Shown here: positions 1 through 8,372 of the stretch, one piece after another
How the letters are laid out: the number at the start of each line of letters is the position of its first letter
Numbering within the stretch: position 1 is the first letter of the stretch
From: JBDRNE01 sp043812935
GTDB taxonomy: Bacteria > Omnitrophota > Gorgyraeia > Tantalellales > Tantalellaceae
Length of the DNA stretch: 19,040 nucleotides
Direction: 5' to 3'
Assembly (NCBI GenBank): GCA_043812935.1
Contig: JBDRLO010000074.1
Location: forward strand, 1-19,040
Translations under genes and position numbers: made by a program
The notes under the pieces: model-generated
What the model was told of the DNA's origin: nothing
Databases searched by the model: none
What the model saw: only the letters and a program-made list of their open reading frames with translations

Positions 1-1807
1 CAAATTCAGCCGCGACATGATACGCTAAAAGCTGTAACGGTAACGCTACCAAAAGCGGTGAAAAAACTTCATCTGTTTTTGGGATTTCAATAACATAATC
101 TGCTTCTTTACCCTTTACCTCTTTGTTTCCTTCCGAAATAATAGCGATAATAATGCCCCCGCGGGTTTTGATTTCCTGTATGTTCGATAACATTTTTTCG
201 TATGTTTCACCATTTACAGCAATACATACTACCCAGGGATTTTCATCTATTAATGCTATGGGGCCATGTTTCATTTCTCCCGCAGGATACCCTTCCGCGC
301 TTATATACGAGATTTCTTTTAATTTTAAAGCTCCCTCTAATGCGTTGGGATAGTTAATGTTTCTGCCTAAATATAAGAAACAGCTTTTGTTGTTGCTTGC
401 CAGATAATATCTATGAAATTTGGCCGCGTATTGTTCCATTCTGTTTTCATTTACCTGGTATTGTTTCAACATTCTGTCAGCAAGCATAGGTACTTCTTTG
501 AATTTTTGTAAAAATCTTTTTGTCTGCGCCTCATCCATCGTTCCTCTGAGCTCCGCAAGGTATTGCGCGAAAAGATATAATACCCCTAACTGCGCGGTAT
601 ACGCTTTTGTGGAAGCAACCGCTATTTCCGGGCCGGCATACGTATAAATAACGCCATCCGCTTCCCTGGCAATTGATGACCCTACAACATTGCATACAGC
701 TAAAACAGTTGCTCCTTTTTGTTTTGCTTCCCTTAGCGCCGCTAGGGTGTCCGCTGTTTCCCCTGATTGGGAAATTACAATCACTAAACTATTCTTGTCA
801 ACTAAAGGGTCTCTATACCTGAACTCGCTGGAAGTGTCTACCCATACAGGGATCCGCGCGCATTTTTCTATCAGATATTTTCCGGTTAACCCGGCATGAT
901 ATGCCGTTCCGCAAGCAACTATTGCCGCATTCTTTATTTTCTTGAGCTTCTCTTCTTTTATTTTTAATTCCTCAAAAACTATACTATTGTTTTTTATGCG
1001 TTTTTTCAGAATATTTTTTAAGACTTCCGGTTGTTCAAAGATTTCTTTTAACATGAAATGTTTATACCCGCTTTTTTCCGCTTGAGAAATATTCCAGTCT
1101 ATTTTTGTGGATTTTTTTGCTATGGGCAGGCCTTTATCGTTATACACAACGCAGCTGTCCTTATTCATGTCTACGGTTTCATTGTTTTCAAGATACACCA
1201 CATTTTTCGTATGCTCTAAAACTGCGGGAATGTCGCTGGCTATAAAATTTTCTTTTTTACCAAGCCCTATTATGAGAGGACTGTCTTTGCGGATACCGAC
1301 TATCCGTTCGGGTTCTTTTTTATGTATTGCCGCTATCGCAAAAGATCCTTTTAGTTGTTTTGCAGCGGCCATTACGGCAAAACGTAAGTCGCCTTTATAT
1401 GCCGCCGATATCAGATGCGCGATAACTTCGCTGTCTGTTTCGGACTTAAATCCATATCCTTTTTTTTCGAGTCCTTGTTTGAGTTCCCGATAATTTTCAA
1501 TAATACCGTTATGCGCTATTGCAACGTCTTCTTTATAGTCTCTATGCGGGTGTGCGTTTACATCATTCGGCACACCATGAGTAGCCCACCTTGTATGGCC
1601 AATGCCCGTAGTTCCCAGAATCGGGGCGCGTTTAAGTTCTTGTTCCAGGACGCATAATTTCCCCTGTTTTTTTACAACATCTATCTCACTGTTTCTTAAT
1701 ACAGCTACGCCGGCAGAATCATACCCGCGGTATTCCAGCCGGGCAAGTCCTTTCAACAGAACCTCTATTACGTTCTTACTTCCTGTATATCCGATTATTC
1801 CACACAT
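1..1807 (-). CDS. glmS: Glutamine-fructose-6-phosphate aminotransferase (isomerising), 3' end cut by the window
   Basis: GlmS makes glucosamine-6-phosphate from fructose-6-phosphate and glutamine, the first committed step towards UDP-GlcNAc for peptidoglycan and LPS; it is cytosolic. The protein starts MCGIIGYTG, so the catalytic cysteine of the N-terminal glutaminase domain is residue 2, exposed after Met removal; this fixes the start. RLEYRGYDSAG, HTRWATHG and HNGIIEN follow in the class II glutaminase domain (about 1-240). Two SIS sugar-phosphate domains follow, with the VVISQSGETADT stretch in the first and GYPAGEMKHGP in the second. The frame is open to base 1, ending ...LPLQLLAYHVAAEF; by comparison with E. 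coli GlmS only about 15-20 residues are missing. It lies 12 bp after the preceding minus-strand gene with AGGA in between, so the two are probably cotranscribed. No glmS ribozyme can be placed in that gap. Confidence 0.97.
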   Translation of the reverse strand, partial: MCGIIGYTGSKNVIEVLLKGLARLEYRGYDSAGVAVLRNSEIDVVKKQGKLCVLEQELKRAPILGTTGIGHTRWATHGVPNDVNAHPHRDYKEDVAIAHNGIIENYRELKQGLEKKGYGFKSETDSEVIAHLISAAYKGDLRFAVMAAAKQLKGSFAIAAIHKKEPERIVGIRKDSPLIIGLGKKENFIASDIPAVLEHTKNVVYLENNETVDMNKDSCVVYNDKGLPIAKKSTKIDWNISQAEKSGYKHFMLKEIFEQPEVLKNILKKRIKNNSIVFEELKIKEEKLKKIKNAAIVACGTAYHAGLTGKYLIEKCARIPVWVDTSSEFRYRDPLVDKNSLVIVISQSGETADTLAALREAKQKGATVLAVCNVVGSSIAREADGVIYTYAGPEIAVASTKAYTAQLGVLYLFAQYLAELRGTMDEAQTKRFLQKFKEVPMLADRMLKQYQVNENRMEQYAAKFHRYYLASNNKSCFLYLGRNINYPNALEGALKLKEISYISAEGYPAGEMKHGPIALIDENPWVVCIAVNGETYEKMLSNIQEIKTRGGIIIAIISEGNKEVKGKEADYVIEIPKTDEVFSPLLVALPLQLLAYHVAAEF

Positions 1808-1819
1808 AATTATCCTATA

Positions 1820-2347
1820 CTAATATGCTTTAAATTTATCAATTATATTTATAATGTCGCTCTTTGCGCATCTTCCGATTAAAGACACCATATAGAGAAG
1901 AATCGAAAATTGCCAACAATCTTCCGGGCCGACAACAAGAGCTGTACTAACGTTTTCTTTTCTCTCTAAAACTTTTTTATATTTTTCCACACACTTAGAC
2001 AATGATAACTCATCCAAATCAAGAGTTTCAACGGTATTGTTATATTTTAACGATGGGAACCTAATCCCTCTCATTAAAAAAAACATCTGCATAGCTCCCT
2101 GTTCAAGATTAAAATCTTCTTCAAAAGAAAACCCTTCAAACTGGGGCAAGTCTTCCGGCAATAAAATTAAAGGTTTTTCAATTAAAACTCTGCCTTTTCT
2201 GACAATCGTATTCCCGACATTTAATACGGATTCCGCCAAAAAAATGTAAGAAACTCTGGTGCTTGCAAAAGTCGGCAACGCTTTAATTCTTCCGCGAATT
2301 ACCTCTGTTTTTTCCTGCGCTTTTTTCCACCGTTGTTCTAAATCCAT
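1820..2347 (-). CDS. Conserved-looking protein of unknown function upstream of glmS (175 aa)
   Basis: I do not recognise a named family. The 175-residue protein is soluble, with no signal peptide or clear membrane segment. The N-terminus is charged (MDLEQRWKKAQEKTEVIRGR). The middle looks beta-rich and carries FLAESVLNVGNTIVRKG and LILLPEDLPQFEGF, and near the C-terminus is VVGPEDCWQFSILLYM. An AAAGGTG ribosome site precedes the ATG at a usual distance, and coding composition matches the neighbours. It is 12 bp upstream of glmS on the same strand and just downstream of a bidirectional terminator, so it probably opens a two-gene unit with glmS. That link suggests, but does not show, a role near amino-sugar or envelope metabolism. 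Confidence 0.8.
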   Translation of the reverse strand: MDLEQRWKKAQEKTEVIRGRIKALPTFASTRVSYIFLAESVLNVGNTIVRKGRVLIEKPLILLPEDLPQFEGFSFEEDFNLEQGAMQMFFLMRGIRFPSLKYNNTVETLDLDELSLSKCVEKYKKVLERKENVSTALVVGPEDCWQFSILLYMVSLIGRCAKSDIINIIDKFKAY

Positions 2348-2384
2348 ATTTCTTGTACACCTTTATGTTGATCCCTTAAAAACA

Positions 2385-2422
2385 AAAAAGCCCTCCCCGT
2401 AATAACGTAAAAAGGGCTTTTT
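2385..2422. terminator. Bidirectional intrinsic terminator
   Basis: A 10-bp perfect inverted repeat, AAAAAGCCCT (2385-2394) with AGGGCTTTTT (2413-2422), encloses an 18-nt loop. Both exits run into T-rich tracts: CTTTTTGTTTTTTG on the plus strand and TTTTTTGTTTTTAAGG on the minus strand. For the minus strand it would end the gyrA/tRNA-Glu transcripts and separate them from the 175-aa gene and glmS. Confidence 0.8.
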
Positions 2423-2610
2423 CTTTTTGTTTTTTGTATTAAGTTTATTTCGCAAAAAAACTACCTTACGTAAAGATATGTTTTCTAACCTCGAAATCTA
2501 TCCTCTAATAGGAAACAAGCCGGACGGTTCCCTACAATACAATTTTTCACTCACATTTTTTTGCCCTTTAAATACTCTTGTTTACCGTATTTTTAGGGCC
2601 ATTTCCCGCA

Positions 2611-2643
2611 TTCCCGCTTTTGGGCGGACAGTTCGCGGGAGAA
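2611..2643. repeat. REP-like hairpin, copy 1
   Basis: TCCCGC (2612-2617) pairs with GCGGGA (2635-2640). The arms and the inner word GGCGGACAG (2623-2631) recur at 14205-14241, so this looks like a copy of a dispersed palindromic intergenic repeat. It sits four bases past the 3' end of tRNA-Glu. Only two copies are in the window, so family status is inferred. Confidence 0.45.
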
Positions 2644-2646
2644 TTA

Positions 2647-2723
2647 TGGCATCCCCAAGGGGATTCGAACCCCTGTCGCCAGAATGAAAATCTGGTGTCC
2701 TGACCGGGCTAGACGATGGGGAC
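2647..2723 (-). tRNA. tRNA-Glu (anticodon UUC)
   Basis: The minus strand folds as a cloverleaf of 77 nt including an encoded CCA. The acceptor arm is GTCCCCA/TGGGGAT (G-U at the first pair). The anticodon stem CCAGA/TCTGG holds loop TTTTCAT, so the anticodon is TTC (reads GAA/GAG), and the T arm contains GGTTCGAATCC. The D-arm sequence TAGCCCGGTCAGGACA is typical of tRNA-Glu. It is the only RNA gene seen and lies about 200 bp downstream of gyrA with its own candidate promoter. Confidence 0.96.
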
Positions 2724-2785
2724 GCGCAAATTTTATTGTCTTTTTCCCGTAGATATTGTTCTTTGTGTCAAACTCAATGGGGCTT

Positions 2786-2814
2786 ATTGTACAAAATCTC
2801 TTGTGTATTTGCAA
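2786..2814 (-). promoter_or_regulatory. Candidate sigma-70-type promoter for tRNA-Glu
   Basis: On the minus strand, TTGCAA (2809-2814) and TACAAT (2786-2791) are separated by exactly 17 bp. Transcription would start near 2779, giving a leader of roughly 55 nt before the tRNA. Read-through from gyrA is also possible, since no terminator hairpin is visible between gyrA and this point. Confidence 0.5.
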
Positions 2815-2922
2815 CTTTTTTTTATTGGTTTTCTATTTTCCCCTTTAAAATCGGCTCTTTCCTCTTTTTCTCGATTAACATACCTGTCTTGCAAGTTTAT
2901 TTGATCTTCTAAGGCAAGTTCT

Positions 2923-5427
2923 TTATTCTTCTGTATCCATTATTTCTTCGTTTTCTATTTCCCCGTCCGCTGCCTTGCCTTCCACTTCTGCTACCGCCTC
3001 TTCTTCTTTTGCTACAACATTTGCAACCGAAGTTAATTTGTCTCCCTGTTTTAAACTTATTAGTTTCACTCCTTGTGTGGCCCGGCCTATGTTGCTTATG
3101 CCTGTTACAGTTACTCGGACTACCATGCCTTGTATTGACACCAGCATAATTTCATTTTTTTCTTTGACGCTTTTTATCCCAACCACTTTACCGTTTTTAT
3201 CTACGACTTTAAGGTTTATTACTCCGCTCCCGCCTCTTGATTGTAATCGGTATGATTCAAATTCTGTCCTTTTCCCGTAGCCCCTTTCCGTAACCGAAAG
3301 CAAAGTACCTTCCGGATCAACCTGCACCATTCCTACAACTTTATCTTTTTTTCTCAAGGTTATGCCTTTTACTCCTTGCGCGCTTCGTCCCATGGCTCTG
3401 ATATCTTTTTCTTCAAACCTGATAGCTTTTCCCTGTTCGGTTGCCATACAAATCTGATCGTTTCCGTTAGAAAGCACAGAACCTATCAGTCTGTCTCCTT
3501 CGGAAAGTGTTATAGCGATAATTCCGCCTTTACGCGGATTACCAAAAGCTTCTAACGGCGTTTTCTTTATCTTTCCCTGTTGTGTTGCCATTACTACAAA
3601 ATTTCCTTTTGTAAATTCTCTCACTGGCACAACAGAAGAGATTGCTTCATCCTGTGAAACTCCTAATAAATTAATAATGGGGCGCCCTTTGTTTCTTCTT
3701 CCTATTTGAGGAATTTCATGCACTTTTAGCCAATGCAGTTTTCCTTCACTGGTAAAAAAGAGCATGTAATCATGCGTTGATGCAACAAAAAGATGTTCAA
3801 TAAAATCTTCTTCTTTTGTTTCTGCTCCTGTTATTCCTTTTCCTCCGCGTCTTTGTTTTTTATATCCGCTAACCGGGCATCTTTTTATATATCCGGAATG
3901 GCTTAGAGTTATTACCATGTCTTCTTCCGCGATAAGATCTTCAATGTTGATATCCTCGGCAGCACCTGTTATTTCAGTTCGTCTCGCGTCCCCGAATTTT
4001 TCTTTCACTTCTTTGGCTTCATTGCTGATAATTTCTAAAACTTTTTTTTCGCTTCCAAGTATACCTTTTAATGTTTCTATGGTTTTCAATAGTTCCAGGT
4101 ATTCATTTTCTATTTTTTCTGTCTCAAGATTGGTTAACTGCTGAAGTCTCATGGCTAATATTGCCAACGCTTGTTTCTCGGAAAGTCCGAATTTTTTCAT
4201 AAGGCTGCTTTTTGCTTCTAAGGGGTCTTTTGATTTTTTTATCAGCCTTATTACTTCATCAAGGTTTTTTAGCGCTATTTTTAATCCTTCTAAGATATGC
4301 GCCCTATCTTCCGCGCGGGCTAAATCAAATTTTGTTCTTCTGATAATTATTTCTCGCCTGTGTTTTACGAATAATTCCAGCATTTCTTTAAGGTTCAGCA
4401 CTCTAGGCTGTCCTTCAACTATGGCAAGCATGATGACTCCAAAAGTATCGCTCATTTGAGTATGCTTGTATAACTGGTTCATGACTACTTCCGCCATAAA
4501 ACCGCGCCGGATTTCAATTACAATTCTCATCCCATCGCGGTCAGATTCATCCCGGATATCGGAGATCCCATCTATTTTTTTACTTTTTACCAAAGAAACC
4601 ATTGATGTAATCAGCCTTGCCTTATTAACCTGGTACGGAATTTCCGTTATAACTATACTTTCTTTGCCTTGCTTTTTTTGCTCTACATGCGCCTTCGCGT
4701 GAAGTTTTAACGAGCCGCGGCCTGTTTTATACGCTTTTACGATATTTTCCCTTCCGCAGATCAAGGCGCCTGTGGGAAAATCCGGGCCTTTAACGATTTT
4801 TATCAACTCGTTTATAGAACATTCGGGTTTTTCTATTATATAAATTATTGCATCCGCTATTTCCGAAAGATTATGCGGCGGAATATTTGTTGCCATGCCT
4901 ACCGCTATCCCATTAGATCCGTTAAGAAGCAAATTCGGTAAAACCGTAGGCAAAATTTCGGGTTCTTTTAAAGACCCGTCAAAATTTGGTTTCCACTCAA
5001 CGGTTTCTTTCTCTATATCTTTGAGCATCCATTCGGTTATCTGATGCGTTCTTGCTTCCGTATAACGCATAGCCGCCGCCGAATCACCGTCAATAGAACC
5101 AAAGTTTCCCTGGCCGTTGATAAGAGGGTATCTTAACGAAAAGTCCTGAACCATTCTTACAAGCGCGTCATACACGGCCGAATCTCCATGCGGATGATAT
5201 TTACCCAATACTTCTCCGACAATTCTGGCGCATTTTTTATAAGGTTTGTTAAAAACTATTCCCATATCTTTCATCGCGTACAAAATGCGGCGGTGTACTG
5301 GTTTTAACCCGTCTCTTACATCCGGCAAAGCCCGTCCGGCTATTACGCTCATAGCGTATGTTATGTAAGAATTTTTCATTTCATCTTCAATGTGAATAGG
5401 TATAATTTTTTCGTTTCGTGTATACAT
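2923..5427 (-). CDS. gyrA: DNA gyrase subunit A
   Basis: GyrA is the DNA-cleaving subunit of gyrase (A2B2), which introduces negative supercoils ahead of replication and transcription. The N-terminal breakage-reunion domain contains GRALPDVRDGLKPVHRRIL (31-49), the quinolone-pocket segment HPHGDSAVYD with Ser83 and Asp87 as in drug-sensitive E. coli, and AMRYTEAR with the catalytic Tyr122; numbering coincides with E. coli. The C-terminal beta-pinwheel carries the GyrA box QRRGGKG, which marks a true gyrase rather than topoisomerase IV. An acidic tail ends the 834-residue protein (EEEAVAEVEG... to MDTEE). A ribosome site AAAGGGAG/AAGGA precedes the ATG. gyrB lies about 100 bp upstream on the same strand. 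Confidence 0.98.
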   Translation of the reverse strand: MYTRNEKIIPIHIEDEMKNSYITYAMSVIAGRALPDVRDGLKPVHRRILYAMKDMGIVFNKPYKKCARIVGEVLGKYHPHGDSAVYDALVRMVQDFSLRYPLINGQGNFGSIDGDSAAAMRYTEARTHQITEWMLKDIEKETVEWKPNFDGSLKEPEILPTVLPNLLLNGSNGIAVGMATNIPPHNLSEIADAIIYIIEKPECSINELIKIVKGPDFPTGALICGRENIVKAYKTGRGSLKLHAKAHVEQKKQGKESIVITEIPYQVNKARLITSMVSLVKSKKIDGISDIRDESDRDGMRIVIEIRRGFMAEVVMNQLYKHTQMSDTFGVIMLAIVEGQPRVLNLKEMLELFVKHRREIIIRRTKFDLARAEDRAHILEGLKIALKNLDEVIRLIKKSKDPLEAKSSLMKKFGLSEKQALAILAMRLQQLTNLETEKIENEYLELLKTIETLKGILGSEKKVLEIISNEAKEVKEKFGDARRTEITGAAEDINIEDLIAEEDMVITLSHSGYIKRCPVSGYKKQRRGGKGITGAETKEEDFIEHLFVASTHDYMLFFTSEGKLHWLKVHEIPQIGRRNKGRPIINLLGVSQDEAISSVVPVREFTKGNFVVMATQQGKIKKTPLEAFGNPRKGGIIAITLSEGDRLIGSVLSNGNDQICMATEQGKAIRFEEKDIRAMGRSAQGVKGITLRKKDKVVGMVQVDPEGTLLSVTERGYGKRTEFESYRLQSRGGSGVINLKVVDKNGKVVGIKSVKEKNEIMLVSIQGMVVRVTVTGISNIGRATQGVKLISLKQGDKLTSVANVVAKEEEAVAEVEGKAADGEIENEEIMDTEE

Positions 5428-5528
5428 TCCTTTTTTCTCCCTTTCTGAAACCGTTAGCGTACACCTGCTTATTTTTTATCCGGACCTTACTCTGCAAAGG
5501 GCCCGCTCGTGCATCCTCGGCTCCCTGG

Positions 5529-7970
5529 CTATATATCCAGCTCTTTGATATCCTTTGCGTGCGTCATAATAAACTCTCTGCGGGCCTGCACATTATCCCC
5601 CATAAGCACGCTAAACATTTCATCCGCCTCTACGGCATCTTCTATCGTTACTTTCTGAAGTGTTCTCTTTTCTGGATCCATGGTTGTTTCCCATAACTGT
5701 TCCGGATTCATTTCCCCTAATCCTTTGTACCTTTGAATTGTCATTCCTTTTTCACCCTCTTTTAATATATGGCCCAAAAACTCTTTTAAGGACTTTATTT
5801 CTTTTTCTCCGTTTATGACAAATATGGCCTTCGTTTTTTTCTGGTTATCACCCTTCTTTTTATTTGTCTCTTCTTCTTTCGGAATTTCATAACTTGTTAT
5901 ATCCAAATTATACTTTTCGATTTCTTTTGCTATTTTTTCTACTTCCCTTGCTTCGTAAAATTCCTGAATGGTTATGGCTGATTCTTTTCCTTCCTGTTCG
6001 TCTTCTATATCCAGCTCTTTCCCTTCTTTGCCTTTGAACTTGGCTATTTCGTCGTCACTATATAAATACTTTTCGTCCCCCTCTATTTTAACCTTGTACA
6101 TAGGGAATTTTTTTGTTTTTTCATTTCGCAAATTAAGATAGTCCCCTATTTTTATCCCGCGTCTTTCGATTGCATGCGATAATCTTTCCAGCTTAACCAA
6201 AAGATCCATTAATTCTCTGAGTTTTTTTGGAGTTATGTTCTTTTCTTCCTTTACAATTTTTACTTCTACACCTTCCGTTCCCTGATCCAGTAAAAAAGCC
6301 TTCATTTCTTGTTCCGTGTTGATGTATTGTTCAGCTTTCCCTCTTTTTACTCTGAATAACGGCGGCTGCGCAATAAAAATATGTTCTTTATCTAAAAGAT
6401 CTTTCATGTGCCTAAAAAAGAATGTTAAGATAAGCGTTCTTATATGCGATCCGTCAACATCAGCATCGCACATGAGAATAATTTTTCCATAACGCACTTT
6501 TTCCACATTAAAGTCATCCCCTATTCCGGCTCCCAGCGCGGTTATCATTGTTTTTATTTCTTCGTTGCTCAGAACCTGGTTAACCCTCGCTTTTTCCACA
6601 TTTAAAATTTTTCCTTTTAACGGAAGTATTGCCTGAAATCTTCTGTCCCTACCCTGTTTTGCAGACCCTCCCGCGGAATCTCCTTCTACTACATAAAGTT
6701 CGGTAAGAGACGCGTCCCGTTCGGAACAATCTGCCAATTTCCCAGGCAAAGATCCGCTTTCCAGCGCGCCTTTTCTTCTTGTCAGTTCTCTTGCCTTTTT
6801 TGCCGCTTCTCTTGCTCTTGCCGCTGTTAAAGCCTTTTTTACTACTTTTCCCGCAAGCGCCGGATTTTCTTCCAAATACATTCCCAGCATTTCATTTACA
6901 GCGGCTTCAACAATACCCTCGACTTCAGAGTTTCCCAATTTTGTTTTTGTTTGCCCTTCAAATTGAGGGTTTGGTATTTTTATACTTATTACGGCAGTTA
7001 ACCCTTCCCTCGCGTCATCCCCTGACATATCTTCATTTTTTATCAGGTTTCTTGTTTTTCCGTAATTTTTTATTGTTCTGGTAAGAGCGGATTTAAACCC
7101 TGTTAAATGCGTTCCCCCCTCGGTTGTGGATATATTGTTAACAAAACTATAAATGTTTTCAGAATACCCTTCATTGTACTGCATCGCCACATCCAGAATC
7201 ACATCGTCTTTTTCCTTTTCAAAAGATATAATTTTGCTATGTATCGGATTCTTATTTTTACTCATGTGTTCCACAAAAGAAACTATTCCTCCTTTATAGA
7301 AAAACTCCACTTCCTTTTCTATTCTTTCATCCTTCAGATTTATTTTGACTCCTTTGTTCAAAAAAGCCAATTCTCTTAATCTTGCGGATAAAACGTCAAA
7401 ACTGAAAATAGTTATCTCTTTAAAAATTTCTTCGTCGGGTTTAAAAGTAACGCCTGTTCCTGTTGTTTTCGTTTTACCGATAACTTTTAATTTAGAAACA
7501 CATTTTCCTTGTTTATACTCCTGGTGATAAATTTGTCCATCTCTTTTTACTTCAACCTCAAGCCACTCAGATAACCCGTTAACTACGCTTACTCCGACTC
7601 CATGTAACCCTCCCGATACTTTATACACGCGGTGATCAAACTTCCCGCCGGCATGAAGCGTTGTCATAACAACTTCTACGGCCGGTTTTTTCAGTTTATC
7701 ATGCATATCAACGGGAATTCCCCTGCCGTTATCTTTTACCGTTACACTTTCATCCGCGTGTATTATAACTTCGATTTTATCGCAGTATCCGCCCATTACC
7801 TCATCTATGGAATTGTCTACAACCTCGTATACTAAATGATGCAGTCCCCTTTTTCCAGTATCGCCTATATACATTGAGGGTCTTTTCCTTACAGCTTCCA
7901 ACCCTTCTAAAACCTGTATTGTAGTCGCGTCATAGGTTCCTTTTTTCTTTTCGCTCTCTGTCTTGGCCAT
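5529..7970 (-). CDS. gyrB: DNA gyrase subunit B
   Basis: GyrB is the ATPase subunit of gyrase. The GHKL ATPase domain shows GLEAVRKRPSMYIGD (about 23-37), EVVDNSIDE (49-57) and DNGRGIPVD (80-88). The TOPRIM domain shows LYVVEGDSAGGSAKQGRDR and the metal-binding LMCDADVDGSHIR. Length is 813 residues, close to E. coli (804) rather than B. subtilis (about 640), because of a lysine/glutamate-rich insertion at about 560-735, between the TOPRIM domain (ending AQPPLFRVKRG) and the C-terminal QRYKGLGEMNPEQLW block at 746. The ATG follows AAAGGA. It is part of a same-strand run dnaN-dciA-gyrB-gyrA, 53 bp after the DUF721 gene. Confidence 0.98.
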   Translation of the reverse strand: MAKTESEKKKGTYDATTIQVLEGLEAVRKRPSMYIGDTGKRGLHHLVYEVVDNSIDEVMGGYCDKIEVIIHADESVTVKDNGRGIPVDMHDKLKKPAVEVVMTTLHAGGKFDHRVYKVSGGLHGVGVSVVNGLSEWLEVEVKRDGQIYHQEYKQGKCVSKLKVIGKTKTTGTGVTFKPDEEIFKEITIFSFDVLSARLRELAFLNKGVKINLKDERIEKEVEFFYKGGIVSFVEHMSKNKNPIHSKIISFEKEKDDVILDVAMQYNEGYSENIYSFVNNISTTEGGTHLTGFKSALTRTIKNYGKTRNLIKNEDMSGDDAREGLTAVISIKIPNPQFEGQTKTKLGNSEVEGIVEAAVNEMLGMYLEENPALAGKVVKKALTAARAREAAKKARELTRRKGALESGSLPGKLADCSERDASLTELYVVEGDSAGGSAKQGRDRRFQAILPLKGKILNVEKARVNQVLSNEEIKTMITALGAGIGDDFNVEKVRYGKIILMCDADVDGSHIRTLILTFFFRHMKDLLDKEHIFIAQPPLFRVKRGKAEQYINTEQEMKAFLLDQGTEGVEVKIVKEEKNITPKKLRELMDLLVKLERLSHAIERRGIKIGDYLNLRNEKTKKFPMYKVKIEGDEKYLYSDDEIAKFKGKEGKELDIEDEQEGKESAITIQEFYEAREVEKIAKEIEKYNLDITSYEIPKEEETNKKKGDNQKKTKAIFVINGEKEIKSLKEFLGHILKEGEKGMTIQRYKGLGEMNPEQLWETTMDPEKRTLQKVTIEDAVEADEMFSVLMGDNVQARREFIMTHAKDIKELDI

Positions 7971-8023
7971 TCTTATCCTTTCTTAAAATAATTTTTCTTA
8001 TTATCGCTTAATAAAACCCTGAT

Positions 8024-8344
8024 TTACAATGTATGTTCTTCTATTACCCCCACCCTAAATCTTATATCCGAAACTTTTTTTGTTCCTTTATATTTTTGGT
8101 TGAACTTTTTTATTATATTCGTTTTTTCAAAAGTTAATTTATAGAGCCACGAAGAATTTTCTACAATTATCACTAGTGTTCCCTTTTTAAAATTTACCGG
8201 AACAGCGTGTGTTTTTATTTCTTCCCCAACACTTTCATCCCAGGCTTCAATTACCGCGTTTCCTTTTTTTGCCGCACCCTTTTCCAGTTTATGGAAAAGC
8301 TTGTTCATTACGTCTCTTAGATGGTGCGCGTCTTTTTTTTTCAT
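8024..8344 (-). CDS. DUF721 / DciA-like protein, putative helicase loader (106 aa)
   Basis: The protein matches the DUF721 pattern: AWDESVGEEIKTHAVPV (a W..vvG..i..h..P motif), then KGTLVIIVENSSWLYKLTF (beta strands with the usual SSW), and IRFRVG near the C-terminus. DciA, the characterised DUF721 member, interacts with the replicative helicase DnaB and is thought to be the ancestral bacterial helicase loader. The core is complete at 106 residues; no long extra tail is present. The gene starts 28 bp after the dnaN stop and is followed by gyrB, the position held by DUF721 genes near the origin in several phyla (for example dnaA-dnaN-recF-DUF721-gyrB in actinobacteria), except that recF is absent here. 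The helicase-loading role is family knowledge, not proven for this gene. Confidence 0.85.
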   Translation of the reverse strand: MKKKDAHHLRDVMNKLFHKLEKGAAKKGNAVIEAWDESVGEEIKTHAVPVNFKKGTLVIIVENSSWLYKLTFEKTNIIKKFNQKYKGTKKVSDIRFRVGVIEEHTL

Positions 8345-8372
8345 TATCTTTCTGTGGCTTCTTTTCTTCTTT

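Noticed and set aside
1107..1493. 128-codon plus-strand open frame inside glmS
   Set aside because: Antisense shadow of glmS, which is certain from its motifs.
1808..1819. glmS ribozyme/riboswitch upstream of glmS
   Set aside because: Only 12 bp separate glmS from the preceding gene, so there is no room for the structured RNA.
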